From: a virus
Reading direction: 5' to 3' (one strand)
Length of the DNA stretch: 32,342 bases
Virus record (IMG/VR): IMGVR_UViG_3300042935_000445
Coordinates: 1 to 32,342 of that record
In this document: positions 16,154-25,700 of the stretch, piece after piece
Position numbering within the stretch: position 1 is the first letter of the stretch
Layout: every line of letters begins with the position of its first letter
Program-made: the position numbers and the translations under genes
Notes under the pieces: model-generated
What the model was told of the DNA's origin: nothing
Seen by the model: the letters and a program-made list of their open reading frames with translations, nothing else
The model's database searches: none

Positions 16154-18052
16154 ATGGCAGTATTTCCCCCACCACCTCCTGGACTTTCAATTGCATGGTA
16201 TGGTTTTGAACCTTGCTGTGGAGGGAATATTTTATACTTTAGATTTGATGGTACAACAAATCCACCAAATGAAGGAATTAACATTTATAATGGACCAGCT
16301 GCTATTGGATATGATCCAATAACAAGTACTTATGTGCCATTAACTAATCAATGTTACAAAATATTTAGGGGTGAAGCTACTAATCCAACCAGTCCTATTG
16401 ATGGATCTAATTATGGTAATCTTTTAGTAGTACCAACAAATTTTGGTATAAACTATACTTGGGACTCAACAACTAATTATGAAACTCCTTGTGGAGATGA
16501 AGTAATTACTTGTCCATCTTGTATTCCAACTTGTTATACACTTTATTCATGTACTGATGCATTTCCACCTATAACTACATCTACTGATTTATCAGCTTAT
16601 GTAAATGGATTTGCACTTATACAAGTAGATGCTGATTTGGGCTTCTCATGCTTTTATATTGTAGAAGCTAACAATTGTGATAACTCAGTAGTTGTTGAAG
16701 TTGATGGAGATACTCCTTGTTCATGTACATGTACATGTTATGAAATAATTGGTACAGCAAAACTAGCTTATATAGATTGTGATGGTAATGAAGTTATCAC
16801 AATGGTTAATGGTTATTGGAAAGACTGTTCATTAGTATATCCTGTAACTAGTCCTAATGCAGGACCTAACTTAACTATTACAAGTTATGGTAATTGTATT
16901 GATGGTCAATGTGAAACACAGTGTTTTGAACTTACAGATTGTGAGGGACTATTAGATCCTATTTATACAACAGCTCAATCATTATTTCCATATTTAACAT
17001 TAGGTCAAACAGTAGTAATTCAAGGATATGATAATTGTTGGACTATATCAGATGTTCTTGAATGTGATTGTGCTATTAATGTAGTGGTTATACAGGGTTA
17101 TGATGATTGTGCAACATGTAATCCAGATCCTAATTATATACTTACTAACTGTGATGACTTAAGTACTACTATATATACTTCATCAGATCTTAGTGCATAT
17201 ACAAATCAAGTTGTAAATCTTGCTCCAGATTGTCCAGGTTGTTGGATTGTGACTGAAGTAAACGGTCCTATTCCATCTGACGTAGCTGTAACTGTTACAG
17301 ATGCATTTGATGATTGTGAAGCTTGTAAGACTACTTATTATAAACTAGAAGATTGTACAGGAATAGAGGATGATATAATAACATCAACAGATTTATCAGC
17401 ATATATTGGATCTATTATAACACTTGAATGGTGTCCTAATACTTGTTGGACAGTATCTCTTTCAGCAACAAGCGCAGGTGCAGGAATCTTAGGAGATATA
17501 TCTAATGACTTTGATACATGTTTAGAATGTCTTAATAGCTTTCCATGTACATGTAGAAGAATAACAAATCATGATGTTGTATCTCATAACTATAATTATG
17601 TAGATTGTGATGGTATAGTGAGAACAATTACAATTTTATCAGGAGAAACATCAGATAGAATTTGTATGGGTATTTTACTTACATCATATGCTACAGATTA
17701 TGTTGAAGTATTTGGAGATTGTACAAATGGTGTTTGCCCTCCTATTGTATATCCTAAGAGATCTTTAAAACCTGGTTATGATACTCCGGCTTGTGAGATA
17801 TGGAAGTATGAACAGATCTCATGTATGGCAGCAGAAGCTTTATATAAACAAGTTCTTGAACTTAGATATGGTATTAGTAATTGTTGTCCTGATGAAGATC
17901 AAAGATATCTTATCCAAAAAGAATTAATAGACTTGAAAGCATTAGTTAATCCTGATTATATATGTGCTACTCCAAGTTGTGGATGTAATACTAGATGTAA
18001 TTGTAGTGGAAATTCTGGATGTGGATGTTCATCAGGTTCTTGCAATTGTTAA
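16154..18052 (+). CDS. Modular Cys-rich repeat virion protein
   Basis: A 632-residue protein with very high Cys content. After a polyproline start (FPPPPPG) and an N-terminal domain (about 10-120), it is built from two repeat types. Type A (four copies: about 127-189, 257-322, 327-391, 395-459) follows Y-x-L-x-D/S-C ... T-x-x-DLSAY ... CWxV ... FDDCxxC. Type B (two copies: about 192-253 and 464-528) follows CTCxxI ... Y-x-DCDG ... GxC-x-x-GxC. A helical segment (YKQVLELRYGISNCC) precedes a Cys/Gly-rich tail (CGCNTRCNCSGNSGCGCSSG). It is probably a tail or surface fibre-type protein with disulphide- or metal-stabilised beta domains. The order A-B-A-A-A-B points to domain duplication. Confidence 0.75.
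   Translation: MAVFPPPPPGLSIAWYGFEPCCGGNILYFRFDGTTNPPNEGINIYNGPAAIGYDPITSTYVPLTNQCYKIFRGEATNPTSPIDGSNYGNLLVVPTNFGINYTWDSTTNYETPCGDEVITCPSCIPTCYTLYSCTDAFPPITTSTDLSAYVNGFALIQVDADLGFSCFYIVEANNCDNSVVVEVDGDTPCSCTCTCYEIIGTAKLAYIDCDGNEVITMVNGYWKDCSLVYPVTSPNAGPNLTITSYGNCIDGQCETQCFELTDCEGLLDPIYTTAQSLFPYLTLGQTVVIQGYDNCWTISDVLECDCAINVVVIQGYDDCATCNPDPNYILTNCDDLSTTIYTSSDLSAYTNQVVNLAPDCPGCWIVTEVNGPIPSDVAVTVTDAFDDCEACKTTYYKLEDCTGIEDDIITSTDLSAYIGSIITLEWCPNTCWTVSLSATSAGAGILGDISNDFDTCLECLNSFPCTCRRITNHDVVSHNYNYVDCDGIVRTITILSGETSDRICMGILLTSYATDYVEVFGDCTNGVCPPIVYPKRSLKPGYDTPACEIWKYEQISCMAAEALYKQVLELRYGISNCCPDEDQRYLIQKELIDLKALVNPDYICATPSCGCNTRCNCSGNSGCGCSSGSCNC
16532..17737 (+). repeat. Alternating type A and type B domain repeats
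   Basis: Diverged tandem coding repeats inside the 632-residue protein. Type A copies lie at about 16532-16720, 16922-17119, 17132-17326 and 17336-17530; type B copies at about 16727-16912 and 17543-17737. They are evident in the protein (TSTDLSAY, SSDLSAY and STDLSAY in three A copies; DCDG in both B copies) more than in the DNA, so the duplication is not recent. Confidence 0.65.
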
Positions 18053-18078
18053 TAAATTTTTGTATATTATAGTAATAG
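18053..18078 (+). promoter_or_regulatory. Promoter-like GTATATTATAGTA element
   Basis: AAATTTTTGTATATTATAGTA sits in the 33-base gap after the Cys-rich gene, 24 bases (element start 18062) before the ATG at 18086. Twelve bases (TATATTATAGTA) match the element before 13611 exactly. A T-run precedes it, as in the other copies. Confidence 0.58.
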
Positions 18079-18085
18079 AAGAAAT

Positions 18086-19738
18086 ATGAAGCCACTTAAT
18101 TATGATAACTCACCTTGTAGCCCAATCTCAAGCAATTGTGTAGTTTGGCAAGGACCTAATATTCCTTGTATTAAATTGTGTACAGGAGATACAATTTCAG
18201 ATGTAATAGAAAAATTAGCAACTGAACTATGTATAGTATTAGATACATTGAATGTAACTAATTATGATCTTTCATGCTTTAACTTAACAGCATGTTCACC
18301 AAATGATTTTCAAGCTCTTATTCAATTTCTAATTGAACAGATCTGTGCATTACAAACAGAAGTAGCAATATTAGCTGATCCAGCAATAAGCCCAATTGTA
18401 AATCAAACTAAATCTACAGGAGCAGATACTCTTGTAACAGTAGCACCTTGTTTTGTAATTGGTACTACTACAGTTATGACAGTATCAGAATATGCACAAG
18501 CTATTGGTATTAGAGTATGTTCATTAATTACTCAAATTGCTAACATTGAGAATAACATTACAAATTTAGATATAAGAGTGACAGCTCTTGAAGGGGCTCC
18601 TGTCCCAACATTTACTGTACCTTCATTTACTTTAGGTTGTTCAATTGATACATTAGCTTCTGGAACAAGTCAATTTATAAATGTTATTTTAGAAAGTTTT
18701 ATAAATGATGTTTGGTGTAACTATTATTATAATGTAACAGGTACATCTTCAGATTTATCTGCTGCTGTTAATCAAATTTGTATAACAGATTTAGATTTAC
18801 AATTAACAACCGGTACTTCATTTTCTACAAATCCATTATGGATTCAATCTGGAAGTTATTCTACTGTTGCTGATGCTATAAATAATCTTTGGATTGCATT
18901 ATGTGATGTATATAATTATAGTTCAACATTTTCAATTTCAGTAGCTGATACTGCAACTATAGATCTTAATAATACTGCTAATGTAATTACTGCAAAAATA
19001 GTAGATACAGGTTGGGTAGATCTTAATGGGTTTGCTTATTATGGAGTTGGTGTTGATAAACCTAAATGTAGAAGAATTGGTAATGCAATTCATTTTAAAG
19101 GATCAGTATATGTTCCATTAGAAAATCCTACTTCTCCAGGAGCAGTTGTTCCCTTAGCTTCAACAAGTTCATATAACTCAGTAACAGGTAATCAAACTTG
19201 GTCAGGTGTTGGTGGATGTACAATTAATGCTAATGGAGCAATACAATTTAACAATGGAGCATCTGTTGTACCAAATGCAGTAACTGTTGATAATTTTGAT
19301 GATGTATATAGTTTAGGTTGGATTGTAGCTACAAGACCTATAGATGTAAATGCAACATATGGTACTTCATTAACGGCAGTGTTTGCAATATCTATTAGTA
19401 CAGGAAAAAGTCTTCAAGCTCAGATGTTACATGATATAGAAATTACTACTACAAGAGGTTCTGGATTCCAAGGTAATTCACCTTTGAGATTTATTACAAG
19501 TAATGTAAGAGTAGGTGAATATCTTCCTAACTATATTGGTACAGGCACAGATATACACAATGCTCCAAGCAATGCTAACTTCCCATTACTATCAGATACT
19601 TTTAATGCTACGTGGCCATTTAGCTGTGATGCAGGAAATGAAAATCAAGTAGGAGGATTTAATTTTAGACTAGATGGTTTAATTGCATATTTAGATCCTT
19701 GTAATATAGAAACAGGTTTATCAATAGTTTGTCCATAA
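18086..19738 (+). CDS. Tail fibre / receptor-binding-like protein
   Basis: A 550-residue protein. The N-terminal 100 residues are Cys-rich (NYDNSPCSPISSNCVVWQGP, IPCIKLCTGD) and probably attach it to the virion. A short coiled coil (IANIENNITNLDIRVTALEG, about 151-170) suggests trimerisation, and the rest is beta-rich and Ser/Thr/Asn-rich. The segment DTGWVDLNGFAYYGVGVDKP then KCRRIGNAIHFKGSVYVPL resembles the C-terminal receptor-binding domains of many phage fibre proteins. The gene follows a promoter-like element, so it may be regulated apart from its neighbour. Host specificity is the likely role, inferred from domain layout. Confidence 0.7.
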   Translation: MKPLNYDNSPCSPISSNCVVWQGPNIPCIKLCTGDTISDVIEKLATELCIVLDTLNVTNYDLSCFNLTACSPNDFQALIQFLIEQICALQTEVAILADPAISPIVNQTKSTGADTLVTVAPCFVIGTTTVMTVSEYAQAIGIRVCSLITQIANIENNITNLDIRVTALEGAPVPTFTVPSFTLGCSIDTLASGTSQFINVILESFINDVWCNYYYNVTGTSSDLSAAVNQICITDLDLQLTTGTSFSTNPLWIQSGSYSTVADAINNLWIALCDVYNYSSTFSISVADTATIDLNNTANVITAKIVDTGWVDLNGFAYYGVGVDKPKCRRIGNAIHFKGSVYVPLENPTSPGAVVPLASTSSYNSVTGNQTWSGVGGCTINANGAIQFNNGASVVPNAVTVDNFDDVYSLGWIVATRPIDVNATYGTSLTAVFAISISTGKSLQAQMLHDIEITTTRGSGFQGNSPLRFITSNVRVGEYLPNYIGTGTDIHNAPSNANFPLLSDTFNATWPFSCDAGNENQVGGFNFRLDGLIAYLDPCNIETGLSIVCP

Positions 19739-19750
19739 TATTAAAAAGAT

Positions 19751-20299
19751 ATGTCACTAAATAAATGTCAAAATTGTGGCTGTGAAGATGGTTTCTTAAC
19801 AAGTCCAGCACCATGTCCTACACCTGCAGGATGCCCTAATCCAGAACCTTGTTCTGAAGTATTTGATGCAGAATGTATAGTATATACAGGTACTGATATT
19901 GATTGTGGTACTGATACTGTAGTACTTTCTGATACAAATGTAGCAGATGCTTTAAATGATGTTGTAACCTATTTCTGTCAAGAATTAACTCAACAGAGAT
20001 TAAGATATATAAAAGAGATCAATACAAATTTTGATAATACTACATTAACAGTTAGTCAAACAGAACTAAATGCTTGTGGTATTACACCATCATACTGTAG
20101 TGTAAGTGGTTCTGAGTATTCAGATTTTACACTTAGTCTTTGGTATCTTGTATCTGGTGTTTGGAAACTTATTCAACCATATGAATCTCCAACAGCATTT
20201 TATGGAGTATCTGTGGATGATGCTACTGGATTAATTACAGTTTCTATTACAAGACCTGCTGGTACAACAACAAGGCTAAGAGCCGTATTAATATTTTAA
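19751..20299 (+). CDS. Short Cys-rich fibre-associated protein
   Basis: A 182-residue protein with a dense N-terminal Cys/Pro cluster (CQNCGCEDGFLTSPAPCPTP then AGCPNPEPCSEVFDAEC) followed by IVYTGTDIDCGTDTVVLSDT and a beta-rich C-terminal domain. The N-terminal arrangement shares the theme of the preceding fibre-like protein (a P-C-x...-GPxIPC element), suggesting both attach to the same structure. I recall this Cys/Pro N-terminus in Bacteroidota phage tail proteins. It could be a fibre adaptor or short fibre. The stop lies 37 bases before a strong terminator, closing this unit. Confidence 0.68.
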   Translation: MSLNKCQNCGCEDGFLTSPAPCPTPAGCPNPEPCSEVFDAECIVYTGTDIDCGTDTVVLSDTNVADALNDVVTYFCQELTQQRLRYIKEINTNFDNTTLTVSQTELNACGITPSYCSVSGSEYSDFTLSLWYLVSGVWKLIQPYESPTAFYGVSVDDATGLITVSITRPAGTTTRLRAVLIF

Positions 20300-20336
20300 G
20301 AAGTTACAGTTTGTTGGTTTCTGTGACAACAACGGC

Positions 20337-20369
20337 AAAGCCCTCGCACTTGCGGGGGTTTTGTTTTTT
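20337..20369 (+). terminator. Strong intrinsic terminator closing the fibre unit
   Basis: A GC-rich stem, CCCTCGC (20341-20347) with GCGGGGG (20352-20358), including one G-T pair, is extended by AAAG/TTTT pairs and closes on a four-base ACTT loop, followed by TTGTTTTTT. It stands out sharply from the AT-rich background and is 37 bases past the stop of the preceding gene. Confidence 0.92.
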
Positions 20370-20389
20370 AGTTACATTTGCTAGTCTCA

Positions 20390-20416
20390 TTAATTTTTAG
20401 TATATTAATATATAGT
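20390..20416 (+). promoter_or_regulatory. Promoter-like GTATATTAATATATAGTA element
   Basis: TAATTTTTAGTATATTAATATATAGTA lies just after the terminator and ends at the start codon at 20417. It resembles the 13570 and 18063 copies with about five extra bases between GTATATTA and ATAGTA. Because the element abuts the ATG, the mRNA would have a very short leader or none. Confidence 0.52.
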
Positions 20417-20998
20417 ATGAAGGAATTTAAAAAACCAGATGTAACTGCACCAAGGTATAGACCTAATGCACAGAATATTTTAACAAAAAAGTTCTTTGAA
20501 GATTTTAAAAGTAAACATCCAAAGTATAAGCATGTAGAAAATGCTGAACTTAGAGTAATAATAAAAAAGTTTAATGAGGCATTATTTCAAAATGTTATAG
20601 ACTTTAGAGATGGTATGCAACTACCTGAGTCAATTGGATGGTTGTTTATTGGTACATGTCAAACAAGTAAAAAAACTAATATTGATTTTGCAAAGTCAAA
20701 TAAGTATGGAGTAACAGTAACAAATAAAAATTGGGAGACAGATGGTAAGTTAGCTAAAATTTTCTTTACAAACTATGCACCAAAACATAAAATGAATAAT
20801 AGAGAATTTTGGAAATTTGTTGCATGTAGAAAATTTAAGCGGTCAGTTGCAAAAACATATCCAGAAAACTGGAACACATATGTAGTAGTTGAACCTAATA
20901 GAAAACTTAAACTTACTTATCAAAAATCTTTTTTAAAAGAACTTGCAATTAAGAATGAAAAAAAGAAACTGGAAAGTTATAATGAATTTGACTTATGA
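20417..20998 (+). CDS. Tail/neck structural protein (crAss-like family)
   Basis: A 193-residue basic protein. I chose ATG 20417 because the longer frame from 20378 would begin in the spacer after the terminator, translate the promoter-like element and add an unrelated hydrophobic stretch (MLVSLIFSILIYS). The mature-looking start is MKEFKKPDVTAPRYRPNAQN. The motifs LPESIGWLFIGTCQTSKKTN, GVTVTNKNWETDGKLAKIFF and EFWKFVACRKFKRSVAKTYP recall a conserved structural family of crAss-like phages that lies beside the ring proteins. It is the first gene of a unit reaching the ring and muzzle proteins, and its stop overlaps the next start (ATGA). Confidence 0.68.
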   Translation: MKEFKKPDVTAPRYRPNAQNILTKKFFEDFKSKHPKYKHVENAELRVIIKKFNEALFQNVIDFRDGMQLPESIGWLFIGTCQTSKKTNIDFAKSNKYGVTVTNKNWETDGKLAKIFFTNYAPKHKMNNREFWKFVACRKFKRSVAKTYPENWNTYVVVEPNRKLKLTYQKSFLKELAIKNEKKKLESYNEFDL

Positions 20999-21657
20999 CA
21001 ACAATTGGTGAAGTTATTTCAAGAGTTAGAAATACTCTAAAAGCAGTTAAGGAAGATGCCTTTCTTACTGATAGAACTATCTATTCTTCTTTATTAAAGT
21101 ATTCTAAGACTTTAGTTAAGAGAGAAGATAATCAGTTTAGACTTATGAAAATAAGTTCTATATTTCAAGTATTACCATATATTGAACTAATTGATGTAGA
21201 TAAAGTAGAAGCTGGATGTATAGGAATTTATTCAGGTTGTTATTTTAAAAGATCAAAAGAAAAGTTACCTACTATTCTTGATGGTATGTTTGGTCCTATT
21301 ATACGCACAGTATCTTCAATTGATGGCACTATCGAAATGTTTAGAACAGATCCCGGTACATGGGTATCAATGACTAAAACAACTACATTTAAGTACAATA
21401 AGAATAGATACTTTTGGTATCTTGATGGTTATATCTACTGTCCTAATATTGATTGGGAAGCAATAAGAATGGAAGCTATCTTTGAAGGTCAAGTAGAATC
21501 TTGTAATTCAGATGATTGTTTAATTAAACAAGATCAACCCTTTGCTCTTCCTGAATACTTGTTTTCAGAAGTAGAACAATTTGTAATAAAAGAACTCACT
21601 ATGACTATGCAAGTACCAGGTGATGGTCCTGATGATAGTCAAAATACTTTTAGATAA
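20995..21657 (+). CDS. Tail ring protein candidate (crAss-like)
   Basis: A 220-residue protein opening with TTIGEVISRVRNTLKAVKED and AFLTDRTIYSSLLKYSKTLV, then YIELIDVDKVEAGCIGIYSG, KLPTILDGMFGPIIRTVSSI, DPGTWVSMTKTTTFKYNKNR and YFWYLDGYIYCPNIDWEAIR. This ordered set closely resembles a structural (ring) protein conserved across crAss-like phages, as I recall it; rings of such proteins extend the portal into a short tail. The start overlaps the previous stop by four bases (ATGA), and the stop overlaps the next ATG (TAATG), showing tight coupling and probably a fixed stoichiometry of ring subunits. Confidence 0.75.
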   Translation: MTTIGEVISRVRNTLKAVKEDAFLTDRTIYSSLLKYSKTLVKREDNQFRLMKISSIFQVLPYIELIDVDKVEAGCIGIYSGCYFKRSKEKLPTILDGMFGPIIRTVSSIDGTIEMFRTDPGTWVSMTKTTTFKYNKNRYFWYLDGYIYCPNIDWEAIRMEAIFEGQVESCNSDDCLIKQDQPFALPEYLFSEVEQFVIKELTMTMQVPGDGPDDSQNTFR

Positions 21658-22715
21658 TGGACTTTAATTATACATTACGTTATAGAACATTTGATCAACT
21701 GTTAGAAGATGTAACAGTTGACTTAAGTTCATTTGCTCTTGAAAATATGATTGAGCCTCAGCAGTTAATTAAATTAGCTAAGAAAATTAATTATGATTTA
21801 GGTTTAAGAATTAATCAACAAAAAGAAGTTCTGTTAGATGTTACCCACGGTAGAGTTAAATTACCAGATGATTTTTATACATTTAATTTTGGAATGATCT
21901 GTGGAGAATTTACTGAACATATGGGTTATACTGGTTCAGTAGGAGGGACTAATATTCAAGAAGTTCCTTATGTAGAAACACCAGCTAATGTTGATTTATG
22001 TGCACCACCTACAGTTAATTGCTCTACATGCAATGCAAACCCATGTAATCATACTGCAGCATGTCCAGACAACACATGTCCTGCTACATGCGCTCCTAAT
22101 GTTATTCCTACTGAATATAATCCATTACTTCCATATGGGGATACTTGTACAAGACCTAGAGTCTTTATGAATTGTAAAGGAGATCAGTATGAACTTATTC
22201 AAGTTATAAGTAATCCTGGAATAACAAGAGTTTATGCAAATCTTATTTCATTAAGAATGAAGGCAAGTCAAGAAATAGAATGTGACTGTCCAAATCTTTA
22301 TATTAATGCAGCTAATGAAGGTTGGATTAAAGGAGGCTTTTTATTTACTACATTTCAAACAGGTAAAGTGTATTTAAACTATCAAGGTCAAATGGAAGAT
22401 GATGAGGGTAACTTATTGGTTCCAGATCACGATCTTCTTAATGAGTATTATGAGTATGCTTTTAAAGCTAGAATAATGGAAAATTTATATCTTAACGGAG
22501 AGGATGTAGCACAAAGAATGCAACTTATTGAACAAAGACTTAAGTCTGCTAGAAACAATGCCTTGAGTGTAGTTAATACACCAAACTTTAGAGAGTTTGA
22601 AAATATTTGGGCTGCAAATAGAAAAGCAATGTACGGTAAATTTTATAATATGTTTATGTCACATTCACCAAATAATGCAGCATATAGAAATTATGGTAAT
22701 CCGAGAGTTATATAA
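21657..22715 (+). CDS. Tail ring/stabilisation protein with Cys-rich insert
   Basis: A 352-residue protein with a conserved N-terminal part (YRTFDQLLEDVTVDLSSFAL, EPQQLIKLAKKINYDLGLRI, VTHGRVKLPDDFYTFNFGMI) like a crAss-like ring-family protein that partners the preceding gene product. Residues about 115-145 hold an insert with seven Cys (C115, C122, C125, C130, C136, C141, C145). The second half is beta-rich then helical (LVPDHDLLNEYYEYAFKARI, MENLYLNGEDVAQRMQLIEQ), typical of the C-terminal tail-ring helices. It starts inside the previous stop codon (TAATG). The call is supported by family resemblance and position; the detailed role is inferred. Confidence 0.72.
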   Translation: MDFNYTLRYRTFDQLLEDVTVDLSSFALENMIEPQQLIKLAKKINYDLGLRINQQKEVLLDVTHGRVKLPDDFYTFNFGMICGEFTEHMGYTGSVGGTNIQEVPYVETPANVDLCAPPTVNCSTCNANPCNHTAACPDNTCPATCAPNVIPTEYNPLLPYGDTCTRPRVFMNCKGDQYELIQVISNPGITRVYANLISLRMKASQEIECDCPNLYINAANEGWIKGGFLFTTFQTGKVYLNYQGQMEDDEGNLLVPDHDLLNEYYEYAFKARIMENLYLNGEDVAQRMQLIEQRLKSARNNALSVVNTPNFREFENIWAANRKAMYGKFYNMFMSHSPNNAAYRNYGNPRVI

Positions 22716-22721
22716 TTAGTT

Positions 22722-25700
22722 ATGGCAAAGCAAGACGGACAAGATCAAAGTTCTCAAACTTCAAGAATTTTTATAAAGGGATTAAATAAAGATTCTGATC
22801 CACTTTTTGTACAAGAAGGTATGTGGACTCATGCTCGTAACACAACCAATAATACAGCAGAAGGGGATGTAGGTACTTTGTCAAATGAAGAATCAAATTA
22901 TTTATGTGCACAAACAGGTCAGACACTTAATAGTACTCATACATATATAGTAGGTGCAATTAATTTATTTGCAGATAAATGGATTATTTATACTGCTGCT
23001 TATGATGCATCTAATACAGTTTCTATTAATTCAGAGATAGGTTTATTTGAATCTGATCTTTGTTTGTATAGACCTATTGTACAAGATCCTTGTTTAAACT
23101 TTAGTAAGTTAGATTTAATAACAGGAGCTGCAAGAAGAAAGCAAGATTGTTCTTGGGGTGTATACTGGGCTGATGGTTTAAATCCAGACAGATATTTAAA
23201 TGTAGGGGATCCCCAGTTATGGCCTGATAATAGTTTTTCTTGGATAGGTAATAACTATTATAGTAATGGTGTTATTGTAGATTTTCTTTGGCCAGGAGTT
23301 CAATGGGAAGAAAAATGTTTATTAATATCATCTGGTACAAATCCTAATAATCCAGCTACTTGTTATGATTGTCATCCAATTAATAAACTTGATTGTGATG
23401 CAACAAGACTTGCTAGATTGACTACTACACCTTGTGTAGAAGTAGTGCTTGGTGATCAATCAGGAACTCTTGAGTCAGGATCTTATGCAGCAACTATTGC
23501 TTATACAATAAATCAACAAAGGGTAACTAACTATTTTTCAATGGGTTACCCACAACCCGTTTTTACTGAGATACCAAATCAAGGATCTATTAAAGTTAAA
23601 GTAAATGCTGATGATGCTCACTTTGATGAATATGAATTAGTTATTATTGCAAGAATTAATGATGCTACACTTTCTGTTAAAATAGGTAATTACTCTAGTA
23701 GAATTACAGAAATTACATTAGATCAAATTAAAGCTACTTTAGCAGTTGTACCTGAGACAGAGTTATTAATAAATAATCCTGAGATTGAAAAATCAGAACA
23801 AATTGCAGAAGTAAATAATTATTTACTTAGAGTAGCTCCTACTACAAGATTTGATTTTAATTATCAACCATTAGCTAATAAGATACAAGCTGAATGGGTA
23901 GCTGTGGAATATCCTGAAGATTATTACATCAAGGGTGGTAAAAATACAACATACTTAAGAGATGAAGTTTATGCATTCTTTATACGTTGGATTTATAATA
24001 CAGGAGATAAGTCTGCATCATATCATATTCCAGGAAGAGCTGCTGAAGAGTACTTTCCAAATGTATATGAAGATGGTACTTACTCAGATATAAATACATT
24101 ACAAGGAGATACTTTACTATATCAAACTATCAATACAGCTTCTGTAACTTCATTAACTAATATTACTTTGCCTGATGGAGGAGTTGAAGTAGCTAGTGGT
24201 AAAATGGGGTACTGGCAATCATCAGAAAGTTATCCAGATAACCAAGCTGAAGTTTGGGATTCAAATTTTCATTGTTGGACACAGACAGTTTTACCAAATG
24301 GTGATCCAGATCTTAGATATAATCTTTGTGGTACATTTATTAGACATCATAAGATGCCTGATAATATTACAAACTATAATGGTATACCAAATAGTATAAC
24401 CAATCACTTTGTTAAAAAGAATAACAAATTTTATATTAGAAATTTAGGAGTAAGATTTAAAAATATTATTCTTCCAAAAGATAATGATGGTAATGAGATA
24501 CCTGGTATTGTTGGTTATGAAATTTTAAGAGGTTCAAGATGGGGTAATAAAAGTATTCTTGCAAAAGGAATGATTAATAACTTTAGAGACTATGAAATTT
24601 TAGGTACATCTGTAACTAACTTACAAAATTCTAAGATAACAGGTCTTTATGCAAACTATCCTTTTAATGCAATACGTCCACAGTTAAATACATCTGACCC
24701 TAATAATGATAACTATAATCTAAATGATCCTTATATCTTTGCTCATGATAGTGATAACAATAAGTATAATCAATCAGTACCACAAGATATAGTTTCTTTC
24801 CATTCTCCGGATACTAGTTTTAATAATCCAGCTTTAACTACATCAGAAGTTAAATTATATGGACAACTTATAGGAACAGCAGAACAACAGTTTATTGAAC
24901 CAAGTCTTCATCCTGAATTTAAACTCTTAGGTAATACAGCTTTAGTATGGTCTGTAATTGGAGGTTTGCTTAATGTTTTATTAAATGCATTAAAAGATAG
25001 AAATATATCAACTAACACTGCAATTTATAATGAACCATATGCAAAATATCCAGTTTGGACTGTTACAACTCCAGGTGCTGGCGGTACAACAGGTGTTACA
25101 GCAAATAATGATTTAAGTGCTAATATTGTTGCAGCTTCTGCATGGAATGGTTTTAATAGTGCTTATACTACTTATTTAAGTACAGGCGGTTCATTGTTAG
25201 AAGCTTTAGGTGTTGCTCCAATAACTTTAGATGAAATTTGGAAGACTACATCTGAGACATTAAACAATGGTGGTTTATATACACCTGTAACATTGCAAGA
25301 TGCTCTTAATGGATATGCACAACTTGCAGCTATAGATAATGCATTTATTTCAGCTGTTGCAACTACATTAGGAATTGGTAATACAATTAGTCAAATAGCA
25401 TTTTTCTTTTTAGAAGGAGCACAAGCTACAGTAGATATACTTTATACTATTGCTAGATATAGACAATATGCTCTAGAACAAATTGGACATGGTGAATATG
25501 ATTCAATATCACCTCCAAATAATGCTGCTAGAAAAAGATTTAATATGGCTTTTGGAACATATGTGTATGATTCAATACAAGATATTCCAGAATATCAAAG
25601 TGGCGGAAATACTATTAGATATAGAATTAATAATACTAAAAGACCTAAGTTAGTAGTAGTAAGAACAACTGATGCTCAAGGTAATAGTAGAGGTCCTAAT

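Noticed and set aside
20378-20416. Upstream start adding MLVSLIFSILIYS as a signal or membrane segment to the 20417 gene
   Set aside because: These codons cover the spacer after the terminator and the promoter-like element; the downstream ATG starts the conserved-looking protein.
24196-24399. Short + strand frame in an alternate frame within the muzzle gene
   Set aside because: Lies wholly inside the 1794-residue frame, with atypical composition and no leader.
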